DNA of 13,157 nucleotides from the NCBI GenBank assembly GCA_014804495.1, contig JAAUZS010000020.1, positions 1 through 13,157 on the forward strand, written 5' to 3'. Position 1 is the stretch's first letter. Each line of letters starts with the position of its first letter. Shown here piece by piece: positions 6,939 through 12,420 of the stretch. Position numbers and translations under genes: made by a program. This stretch comes from Lachnospiraceae bacterium (GTDB taxonomy: Bacteria > Bacillota > Clostridia > Lachnospirales > Lachnospiraceae). The notes beneath the pieces are model-generated. The model ran no database searches and had not been told where the DNA came from. It saw only the letters and a program-made list of their open reading frames with translations.

Positions 6939-7325
6939 ATGATGGATAGATGCGTTGAATGTGGCTTAAATGTTCAAAAAACTGATAGATGGAGGGATAT
7001 TAAGGGATATGAAGGGAAGTATCAGATTAGTGATAAAGGGGAAGTTCAATACTGGGATGACAATAAAAAAGAATGGATAACTAAAGCAATCAAAAAAACC
7101 AACAAAAATAATAAATATAATCGTGTTAACCTTACCAAATCTAGGGACAGCAAACTAAAATATGTGCACAGGCTAGTGGCAGAAGCTTTTATTGATAATC
7201 CAGAAAACAAGGAAACTGTTGATCATATAAATGGGAAGAGAACTTGTAATTGTGCTGAAAACTTAGATTGGAAGACACAAAAAGAAAATAATGAAGCATA
7301 TGAGAATCAAAAAAGGAAGAAATAA
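6939..7325 (+). CDS. NUMOD4/HNH homing-type endonuclease
   Basis: A 128-aa free-standing HNH endonuclease of the kind found in phages and mobile DNA. After a short N-terminal CxxCG, a NUMOD4-like DNA-binding part spans about 17-48 (WRDIKGYEGKYQISDKGEV). The HNH nuclease follows: YVHRLVAEAFIDNP (75-88) and VDHING with D95 and H96, then ENLDW (107-111) with N108. These provide the His-Asn-His metal-binding core and cut DNA at a specific site. ATG 6939 (or ATG 6942) is preferred to the in-frame GTG 6927, because GGAGGAG at 6929-6935 is the ribosome-binding site. A possible -10 TACAAT lies at 6897-6902 with no good -35. The gene is markedly more AT-rich than the relaxase and initiator genes around it, a sign of separate acquisition. 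Confidence 0.85.
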   Translation: MMDRCVECGLNVQKTDRWRDIKGYEGKYQISDKGEVQYWDDNKKEWITKAIKKTNKNNKYNRVNLTKSRDSKLKYVHRLVAEAFIDNPENKETVDHINGKRTCNCAENLDWKTQKENNEAYENQKRKK

Positions 7326-7365
7326 TTTTAGATGGAATGTGAAAATTCAAGTTTGAGGAGCCGAT

Positions 7366-7376
7366 AAATCGGAATT
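7366..7376 (+). repeat. 11-bp leader repeat, copy 2
   Basis: AAATCGGAATT again, 17 nt before the membrane-protein start. This copy is part of the palindrome CCGAT/ATCGG (7361-7372). Both AT-rich cargo genes thus share an identical element just before their ribosome-binding sites. Confidence 0.5.
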
Positions 7377-7393
7377 GATAAAAGGAGATTTCA

Positions 7394-7780
7394 ATGAAAC
7401 CTTATAAGAAACAACTATCTATAGTCAGAGAAAAAATTGCTACAACATGGGAAAAATCAAAACCTAAAATTATTACAGGTGTAACGATAGCAGGAGCAAT
7501 TGGGACGTTTTTTGTAACAATGTACAAATTGTCACAACGTTCGGATGATGATTTAGAAAATTGGCTTAAAATAGCGTCGGATGAAGAGCTTGCTGACGAA
7601 TACGAGAAGAGACGGCAACAGTGGATGAAGGATGGCTTTGGTGGAAATGGAGAGAGAACTCCTGAGATGGAAAAAATTGACAAAGAGATAAGCAGACGAG
7701 CAGCAGAAAAATGGGAGAACGATCCTAGGCGAAATACAGATCCAAATTTTCGTTGGACAGATAAAAACCGTTGGGAATAA
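7394..7780 (+). CDS. Hypothetical single-pass membrane protein
   Basis: A 128-aa protein of unknown function. A positively charged N-terminus (1-25) precedes one hydrophobic helix (about 26-44, IITGVTIAGAIGTFFVTMY). A charged C-terminal part of ~80 residues follows (DDDLENWLKIASDEELADEYEKRRQQWMKDG, ending DPNFRWTDKNRWE). By the positive-inside rule the basic N-terminus is inside the cell; the C-terminal domain would then be outside unless the helix is a hairpin, and this cannot be settled by eye. The start is clear: AAAGGAG (7381-7387) sits 6 nt upstream. It is AT-rich like the endonuclease before it, shares the 11-bp leader repeat, and is probably co-acquired cargo. No known toxin, immunity or antiphage motif was recognised. 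Confidence 0.7.
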   Translation: MKPYKKQLSIVREKIATTWEKSKPKIITGVTIAGAIGTFFVTMYKLSQRSDDDLENWLKIASDEELADEYEKRRQQWMKDGFGGNGERTPEMEKIDKEISRRAAEKWENDPRRNTDPNFRWTDKNRWE

Positions 7781-7807
7781 CAAAGTGATTATGGGGCTTA
7801 AAAGATG

Positions 7808-7836
7808 CTGACAACTTTCAGTTTGTCAAATTGACA
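7808..7836. promoter_or_regulatory. Overlapping inverted repeats upstream of relaxase
   Basis: TGACAA (7809-7814) can pair with TTGTCA (7823-7828), while TGTCAA (7824-7829) and TTGACA (7831-7836) form a near-continuous palindrome with a single central base. The arms overlap, so the folds compete. Position just before the relaxase gene fits a relaxase-binding site, an operator or an oriT arm; none of these is proven. Confidence 0.4.
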
Positions 7837-7880
7837 GCCCAACAAAACTAAATAACAAGCCGTCCACCAGCGGCACCACC

Positions 7881-7915
7881 AAGCAGGAAATCTTTTGACA
7901 GGTATCCTGCTTTTT
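7881..7915 (+). terminator. Intrinsic terminator or attenuator before the relaxase gene
   Basis: AAGCAGGA (7881-7888) pairs perfectly with TCCTGCTT (7905-7912) over a 16-nt loop, followed by a run of T to 7915. It ends 21 bases before the relaxase ribosome-binding site. It would stop transcripts coming from the cargo genes, or act as an attenuator of the relaxase operon if transcription starts upstream of it. Confidence 0.6.
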
Positions 7916-7951
7916 CTATGCCCGAAATCCGAAAGAAAGGAGGACACACAC

Positions 7952-9538
7952 TTGCCATGTCCACACTATGACATAAGAATCGTCCAGCGTAGCGAGAACG
8001 AATCCGCTGTCGCTGCCGCAGCTTACCAGAGCGGAGAAAAGCTGTTCTCTGAATACGATCAGGAACAAAAATACTACTCCCATAAGAGCGAGATTGTTCA
8101 CAAGGAAATCATGCTGCCGCCCCATGCCCCACTGGAGTACGCCGACAGAGGTATCTTATGGAACGCTGCCGAAGCTATTGAAAAACAGTGGAACTCCCAG
8201 CTTGCCCGCCGTGTCATCCTTGCCATTCCGCGGGAACTTTCCCCGGAACAGTACGCTGACCTTTTACGGGACTACTGCCGGGAGTTTTTTGTTTCCAAAG
8301 GTATGTGTGCCGATTTTGCCATTCACGACAAGGGAGACGGTAATCCCCACGCCCATATTCTACTTACTATGCGGGCGATGGACGAAAAGGGGAAGTTTCT
8401 CCCCAAGAGCCGGAAGGTGTACGATCTTGACGAGAACGGCGAAAGAATCCAGCTCCCGTCAGGACGCTGGAAAAGCCATAAGGAGAACACCGTGGATTGG
8501 AACGACCAGAGCAAGGCAGAGCTGTGGCGGAAAGGCTGGTCTGATACCGTCAACCGTTATCTGGAAGCCGCCGGACGCACCGAGCGCCTTGACCTGCGCT
8601 CCTATGCCAGGCAGGGTATTGATAAAATCCCCACCGTCCACATGGGAGCCGCCATCGCCTACATGGAGAGGAAAGGAATCCAGACCAACATCGGCAACCT
8701 GAACCGGGACATTAGAGAAGCAAACCGGATCATGCAGTCCATCCGGCAGATGGTGCGCCATCTGAAAAGCTGGCTTGCTGATTTACAGGAGAAAAAGACA
8801 GCGATCATGGAAGCACTGGAGCAGGCGAAGGAGCCGACATTGCAGGAACTGCTATACCGCTATCTGGCACTCCGGCAGGAAGAACGCACCGGCTGGGCGG
8901 CAAAAGGTCAGTTAAAAGGAAGCGTTTCTGATTTCAACAGGGTTGAAGCTGCGCTGGATTATTTACGGGCAAGGGAGATTAGCACCGTGGAAAGTCTTGA
9001 CTGGCAGCTTGACAGGATCAGTGAGAAAACTGTTTCCATACGAAGCAGCATGAAGAAAGCAGAGAAGCGGATAAGAGCCATCGACACGATGATTTCCTAC
9101 ATTGATAAATATGAGAAGTACAGGCCGATCCATGCGAAATATGCCGCTATCGGCTGGAAGAAGAAAAAGAAGAAATTTGCAGAGAACCATAGGGAGGAAC
9201 TGGACACTTACAATGCTGCCGTGCGTTATTTTAAGGCTAATCTAAAAGATAAAGCTTATAATCGAAAAGATTTAGAAACAGAACGGAAACAGCTTGCCGC
9301 AACCCTGCCCAGACAAAGGGAGAAACTGGAAGTGGTTCAAGCTGATGTGAAGATATTGCGGGATGTGCGCCATTGGCTCAATCGGGTACTGCCATCAGAA
9401 CAGTACCGCCAGACCGCTGAACCGGGGAAGAAGCCGTCCGTGAATGAAAGTCTGAAAGGGCGGCAGGAACGCATCCGGCAGGAGCAGGCAGCCCTTATTA
9501 CAGACTATGGAAAGGAAGTGAGGAATTTTGAAAGATGA
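7952..9538 (+). CDS. MobA/MobL-family relaxase (MOBQ type)
   Basis: DNA relaxase that nicks the origin of transfer, stays covalently bound through a tyrosine, and leads one strand into a recipient using a helper's secretion machinery. The N-terminal ~230 residues show the family motifs: SAVAAAAYQSGEKLF with Y25 as likely catalytic Tyr, and the HUH metal site GNPHAHILLTMR (H133, H135) with H125 nearby. The part from ~250 on is charged, helical and probably coiled-coil. Length is 528 aa. The TTG start at 7952 gives the family-typical MPCPHYDIRIVQRS and lies 8 nt after AAAGGAGG (7936-7943); the in-frame ATG at 7895 falls inside the terminator hairpin and is rejected. The 3' end overlaps the excisionase gene by 11 nt. 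No coupling protein or VirB-like gene is in the window, so the element looks mobilizable, not self-transmissible. Confidence 0.93.
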   Translation: MPCPHYDIRIVQRSENESAVAAAAYQSGEKLFSEYDQEQKYYSHKSEIVHKEIMLPPHAPLEYADRGILWNAAEAIEKQWNSQLARRVILAIPRELSPEQYADLLRDYCREFFVSKGMCADFAIHDKGDGNPHAHILLTMRAMDEKGKFLPKSRKVYDLDENGERIQLPSGRWKSHKENTVDWNDQSKAELWRKGWSDTVNRYLEAAGRTERLDLRSYARQGIDKIPTVHMGAAIAYMERKGIQTNIGNLNRDIREANRIMQSIRQMVRHLKSWLADLQEKKTAIMEALEQAKEPTLQELLYRYLALRQEERTGWAAKGQLKGSVSDFNRVEAALDYLRAREISTVESLDWQLDRISEKTVSIRSSMKKAEKRIRAIDTMISYIDKYEKYRPIHAKYAAIGWKKKKKKFAENHREELDTYNAAVRYFKANLKDKAYNRKDLETERKQLAATLPRQREKLEVVQADVKILRDVRHWLNRVLPSEQYRQTAEPGKKPSVNESLKGRQERIRQEQAALITDYGKEVRNFER

Positions 9539-9746
9539 GGGGAAGCGCTATTCAGACATTCCTGTCTGGCGCAGATATACGCTGACCATTGAAGAAGCCG
9601 CCAGATATTATCATATCGGCGAGGGGAAACTGCGGATGCTCATTGACACACATCCCAATGGAGATTTCTATGTGATGAATGGAAACAGGGTCCTGATCAA
9701 ACGTGAGAAATTCGAACGGTATCTGGATGATGCAACAGCTGTATAA
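9528..9746 (+). CDS. xis: Tn916-type excisionase
   Basis: A 72-aa winged-helix DNA-bending protein that directs the integrase toward excision. It reads SDIPVWRRYTLTIEEAARYYHIGEGKLRMLI then NGDFYVMNGNRVLIKREKFERYLDD, which is the Tn916 Xis pattern: a MerR-like helix-turn-helix followed by a wing and a C-terminal helix. The TTG start at 9528 lies inside the last codons of the relaxase gene, with AAAGGA and GAGG just upstream, so translation is probably coupled to that of the relaxase. This links excision to mobilization gene expression. It is followed after ~120 bases by the integrase. Confidence 0.88.
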   Translation: MKDEGKRYSDIPVWRRYTLTIEEAARYYHIGEGKLRMLIDTHPNGDFYVMNGNRVLIKREKFERYLDDATAV

Positions 9747-9800
9747 AAATTTCTGAAAAAGAGAACGGCAGACTGCCTGTATCCTATGATAAAGCTATAC

Positions 9801-9862
9801 GGAGAGTCAGATTTGTGGTATGATAACTATGCAAGTCTGACTCTCCTTTATTGAAAGGAGAG
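9801..9862 (+). promoter_or_regulatory. Integrase leader with two mutually exclusive hairpins
   Basis: Arm 1 GGAGAGTCAGA (9801-9811) pairs perfectly with arm 2 TCTGACTCTCC (9836-9846). The end of arm 2, CTCTCCTTT (9841-9849), also pairs perfectly with AAAGGAGAG (9854-9862), which is the integrase ribosome-binding site, over an ATTG loop. The two stems share 9841-9846 and cannot coexist. The loop of the first hairpin contains an extended -10 (TGGTATGAT, -10 at 9819-9824); transcripts from it would lack arm 1 and so hide the ribosome-binding site. Long transcripts from upstream would keep it open. Pairing is certain; regulation is inferred. Confidence 0.65.
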
Positions 9863-9867
9863 ATTCG

Positions 9868-11067
9868 ATGAGTGAGAAAAGAAGAGATAACCGTAATCGT
9901 ATTTTGCGTGAGGGCGAGTATCAGCGCTCAGATGGGAGGTATCGGTTCCGCTATATTGACGAGGACGGAAAAGAGAAAAATGTTTACAGTTGGCGTTTGG
10001 ATAGAAATGATCCGATGCCGAAAGGCAAGAAGCGGGAGCCTTCATTGAGAGAGAAAGAAAAGCAGATCGAAGCGGATCTATTTGACCACATCGTAACCAA
10101 TGGCGGCAATTACACGGTGCTGGAGTTGGTGGAGAAATATGTGTCTCTGAAAACAGGAGTCCGCCACAACACGGTTGCTGGATATAAGACGGTCATTAAC
10201 GTCTTGAAAAAGGAAGCATTCGGCAGGCAGCGCATTGATAAAGTACGACTGTCGGATGCAAAGGCGTGGCTGATTAAGCTTCAGCAGGTGGATGGCAGAG
10301 GATATAGTTCCATTCACTCTATCCGTGGAGTTTTAAGACCGGCATTTCAGATGGCGGTAGATGATGACCTGATCCGCAAAAATCCATTTGGATTTGAATT
10401 AGCATCAGTTATTGTCAATGATTCTGTTACCAGAGAAGCAATCACCCGGAAACAGGAAAGGGATTTGCTCAAGTTTATCAAAGAAGATAATCATTTTAGC
10501 AGATACTATGACGCAATCTACATTCTTTTTCATACAGGGCTTCGCATTTCGGAGTTTTGCGGGCTGACAATACCTGATATTGAGTTTGAGGAAATGCGTA
10601 TCAAGGTAGACCATCAGTTACAGCGCACATCACAGATGGAATATGTGATCCAGGAACCGAAAACAGAGAGCGGTGTACGTTACGTTCCTATGACAGAAGA
10701 AGTGGCAGCGTGTTTCCGTAGGATCATTGCGAATCGGGAAGCACCGAAAGTTGAGCCTATGGTAGATGGTTATATCCGTTTCTTATGTTTGGACAAGAAC
10801 GATATGCCTATGGTAGCACACCATTGGGAGAAATATCTGGAGCATATCATTGAAAAGTACAATAAGATTTACCGCGTCCAGATGCCGAAAGTAACCCCTC
10901 ATGTATGCAGACATACCTTTTGTTCCAATATGGCAAAGTCGGGAATGAATCCGAAGACCTTACAGTACATCATGGGTCATGCGGATATCAGTGTAACATT
11001 GAATACCTACACCCATGTGAATTTTGATGATGCGAAAGAGGAACTGCAGCGAGTGGCGAACTCATAA
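9868..11067 (+). CDS. int: Tn916-type tyrosine integrase
   Basis: Site-specific recombinase of 399 aa that integrates and excises the element. The N-terminal ~60 residues (ILREGEYQRSDGRYRFRYID and onward) match the AP2-like arm-binding domain of Tn916 Int. A SAM-like core-binding domain spans about 85-180. The catalytic domain has all expected residues: R226 (HTGLRISE), K265 (EPKTESG), H345 and R348 (TPHVCRHTF), H371 (MGHADI) and the nucleophile Y381 (NTYTHV). It is full length and appears intact. The start at 9868 is 5 nt after AAAGGAGAG. It lies directly after xis, and short repeats just past its stop are consistent with an element end. Expression may be held back by the leader hairpin that covers its ribosome-binding site. 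Confidence 0.95.
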   Translation: MSEKRRDNRNRILREGEYQRSDGRYRFRYIDEDGKEKNVYSWRLDRNDPMPKGKKREPSLREKEKQIEADLFDHIVTNGGNYTVLELVEKYVSLKTGVRHNTVAGYKTVINVLKKEAFGRQRIDKVRLSDAKAWLIKLQQVDGRGYSSIHSIRGVLRPAFQMAVDDDLIRKNPFGFELASVIVNDSVTREAITRKQERDLLKFIKEDNHFSRYYDAIYILFHTGLRISEFCGLTIPDIEFEEMRIKVDHQLQRTSQMEYVIQEPKTESGVRYVPMTEEVAACFRRIIANREAPKVEPMVDGYIRFLCLDKNDMPMVAHHWEKYLEHIIEKYNKIYRVQMPKVTPHVCRHTFCSNMAKSGMNPKTLQYIMGHADISVTLNTYTHVNFDDAKEELQRVANS

Positions 11068-11074
11068 AAAGCCC

Positions 11075-11112
11075 GTTGGTAAAGCCGCTTACTTTACCAA
11101 CGTATTTACCAA
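11075..11112. repeat. Integrase-proximal inverted and direct repeats (possible Int arm sites)
   Basis: GTTGGTAAAG (11075-11084) pairs perfectly with CTTTACCAAC (11092-11101), and TTTACCAA is repeated directly at 11105-11112, 12 bases after its first copy (11093-11100). In Tn916-like elements the integrase N-terminal domain binds short direct repeats near each end; this is the expected place. The hairpin may also slow transcription leaving int, although no T run follows it. Confidence 0.5.
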
Positions 11113-11128
11113 TTTTGCGGGGACAAAT

Positions 11129-11158
11129 ATGAGAAAGTATGAGACGATTTGAGAAAAT
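11129..11158. repeat. Three tandem 10-bp TGAGA repeats
   Basis: ATGAGAAAGT, ATGAGACGAT and TTGAGAAAAT follow one another with an exact 10-bp period (about one helical turn). The sequence ATTTGAGAA occurs again at 11211-11219. These lie between the integrase and the host-like phosphatase gene and may be protein-binding sites at the right end of the element. The attachment core itself could not be identified because no matching left copy was found. Confidence 0.4.
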
Positions 11159-11177
11159 ACTTTAGAGGAACAGAACT

Positions 11178-11205
11178 TTGGAGTAGTCCGAAAACCCTGT
11201 AAAAT
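11178..11205 (+). promoter_or_regulatory. Candidate promoter of the phosphatase gene
   Basis: TTGGAG (11178-11183) and TAAAAT (11200-11205) are separated by 16 nt, 46 bases before the phosphatase start. The spacer end and -10 share the 13-mer GAAAACCCTGTAA with the promoter at 12291-12319. Moderate match to consensus. Confidence 0.4.
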
Positions 11206-11251
11206 CAAGCATTTGAGAAGAAATACAGGACATATAAGGAGTTATAGAAAA

Positions 11252-11722
11252 ATGATAAAAATCCTATTTATTTGTCATGGTAATATCTGCCGCTCCCCAA
11301 TGGCCGAGAGCATCATGACCCACATGGTTAAAACCCGAAACTTAGAAACCCAATTACAAATATCATCCGCAGCCACCAGCCGCGAAGAAATCGGAAATAC
11401 TCCGCATTATGGAACCGTGGGCAAACTACGCGCCGTCGGTATTCCGCTGGTGCCGCACAGGGCGGTGCAGATGACTAAGGCAGATTATAAAGAATATGAT
11501 TATCTGATTGGCATGGATCAGATGAATATCCGCAATATGATGAGGATATTGGGAGATGATGCGGAACATAAAGTTTTCAGGCTCTTGGATTTTGGAAGCA
11601 GTCCGCGTGATATTGCTGACCCATGGTACACAGGCAATTTTGATGTTACCTATGCTGATATTGTAGAGGGCTGCGAAGCCTTGCTTACATATCTGGAAAA
11701 AGAGCACAAAATCACTTGTTAG
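11252..11722 (+). CDS. Low-molecular-weight protein-tyrosine phosphatase
   Basis: A 156-aa cytosolic phosphatase that removes phosphate from phosphotyrosine through a cysteinyl-phosphate intermediate. The signature P-loop lies at the N-terminus: CHGNICRS with nucleophile C8 and phosphate-binding R14. The general acid is D123 in DPWYTGNFD. Length and motif spacing match the family fully. ATG 11252 is chosen because AAGGAG (11236-11241) is 10 nt upstream and the P-loop then begins at residue 8 as usual; a TTG at 11213 would add 13 unrelated residues. Physiological substrate is unknown. It is the first gene after the mobile element and overlaps the convergent superoxide dismutase gene by 11 nt at their 3' ends. 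Confidence 0.93.
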   Translation: MIKILFICHGNICRSPMAESIMTHMVKTRNLETQLQISSAATSREEIGNTPHYGTVGKLRAVGIPLVPHRAVQMTKADYKEYDYLIGMDQMNIRNMMRILGDDAEHKVFRLLDFGSSPRDIADPWYTGNFDVTYADIVEGCEALLTYLEKEHKITC

Positions 11723-11730
11723 CAGTGATT
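11710..11730. terminator. Inverted repeat at the convergent gene overlap
   Basis: AATCACT (11710-11716) pairs perfectly with AGTGATT (11724-11730) around a 7-nt loop. The hairpin covers the stop codons of both convergent genes (phosphatase TAG 11720-11722; dismutase TGA 11714-11712). Flanking A/T runs are short, so it may be a weak bidirectional terminator. Confidence 0.45.
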
Positions 11731-12191
11731 ACGCCGCACCCGATTTTCGCCCCGCTGTTACCTGATGGCTGTGTTACAAAATCATCAAAAGAATTATGCA
11801 CGACAACACTGCGCCCGATTATTTCTGAGACAACGAAACTGTTTGTCAAAAATGACTGCCATGCATAACCGTTGCAGTTGAGAATGGGCGGAAGGTCGCC
11901 GCGGTGATTGGGGTGAAGGGAATTGTCAGGATTATAATGGCTTCCCGTCATATTGAAATCATCTTCGACATTTTGGGAACAATCATCGTTTTCATGAATA
12001 TGAAATCCTAAAAAGGGATTTGGGTTTACACCGGATGTAATGGGTAAGCCATGAAATTGCGCAATTACAAATACGCCAAAAGGCATTTGATAGAATTGAA
12101 CAACCCCATACAATTCGGGATGTGAACGATTGCCGTTTACGACTGCCGAAGCATCGGGAGTTGCATTATAGTTTAGATTGTTACGGAACAT
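11712..12191 (-). CDS. Cu/Zn superoxide dismutase family protein, no signal peptide
   Basis: A 159-aa protein of the Cu/Zn superoxide dismutase fold, which converts superoxide to oxygen and hydrogen peroxide. Metal ligands are all present: H64 and H66 (GFHIHE), bridging H85 (SHYNP), H93, H96 and D99 (HPNHRGDLPP), and H132 (SVVVH). Disulfide cysteines fit C71 and C152 (KIGCG); an extra C106 is present. The active-site Arg that guides superoxide in eukaryotic enzymes is replaced by K149 in GNSGAKIGCG. The loop between H93 and H96 is short. No signal peptide or lipobox is visible, unlike many bacterial SodC proteins, so it is predicted to be cytosolic. GGAGA lies 8 nt before the ATG. Family assignment is strong; catalytic competence is likely, not shown. 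Confidence 0.88.
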   Translation of the reverse strand: MFRNNLNYNATPDASAVVNGNRSHPELYGVVQFYQMPFGVFVIAQFHGLPITSGVNPNPFLGFHIHENDDCSQNVEDDFNMTGSHYNPDNSLHPNHRGDLPPILNCNGYAWQSFLTNSFVVSEIIGRSVVVHNSFDDFVTQPSGNSGAKIGCGVITANK

Positions 12192-12242
12192 GAATTTTTC
12201 TCCAAACCGATATTTTTCTATATGATATATTCTATGTTGAAA

Positions 12243-12270
12243 ATATTATTTCGCCTATCTTAATTTTCAA
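12243..12270 (-). promoter_or_regulatory. Candidate promoter of the superoxide dismutase gene
   Basis: On the - strand, TTGAAA (12270-12265) and TAATAT (12248-12243) are spaced by 16 nt, about 50 bases before the start codon. A fair but not excellent match. Confidence 0.35.
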
Positions 12271-12290
12271 TTATTCACATAAGCGTTATA

Positions 12291-12319
12291 TTGACTGTAT
12301 AAAGAAAACCCTGTAATAT
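12291..12319 (+). promoter_or_regulatory. Promoter of the SWIM-domain gene
   Basis: TTGACT (12291-12296), a 17-nt spacer and TAATAT (12314-12319) form a good sigma-A-type promoter. Transcription would start near 12326 and give a leader of about 95 nt. It is divergent from the dismutase promoter, 21 bases away. Confidence 0.6.
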
Positions 12320-12333
12320 TTTAATTAGCCTAA

Positions 12334-12376
12334 GACAGATGAATTGATGCATAAACCAGACATCATGCAATCTGTC
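12334..12376 (+). promoter_or_regulatory. 5'-leader hairpin before the SWIM-domain gene
   Basis: GACAGAT (12334-12340) pairs with ATCTGTC (12370-12376), and inside it TGATG (12345-12349) pairs with CATCA (12361-12365), with a symmetric 4x4 internal loop. A second CTGTCT (12387-12392) can compete for AGACAG (12333-12338). It lies inside the predicted transcript. No known riboswitch was recognised. Confidence 0.4.
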
Positions 12377-12420
12377 AAAATAATACTGTCTAAGTTACAT
12401 GAGGAAAAAAGGAAAACACA

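Noticed and set aside
8094..8702. Rightward 202-codon frame within the relaxase gene
   Set aside because: It is a shifted frame of the relaxase; Pro/Ser/Arg-rich product without domain pattern.
7895..9538. Relaxase starting at ATG 7895
   Set aside because: That ATG-led extension is encoded inside the terminator hairpin and is unlike the family N-terminus; TTG 7952 has a strong ribosome-binding site and gives MPCPHYD.
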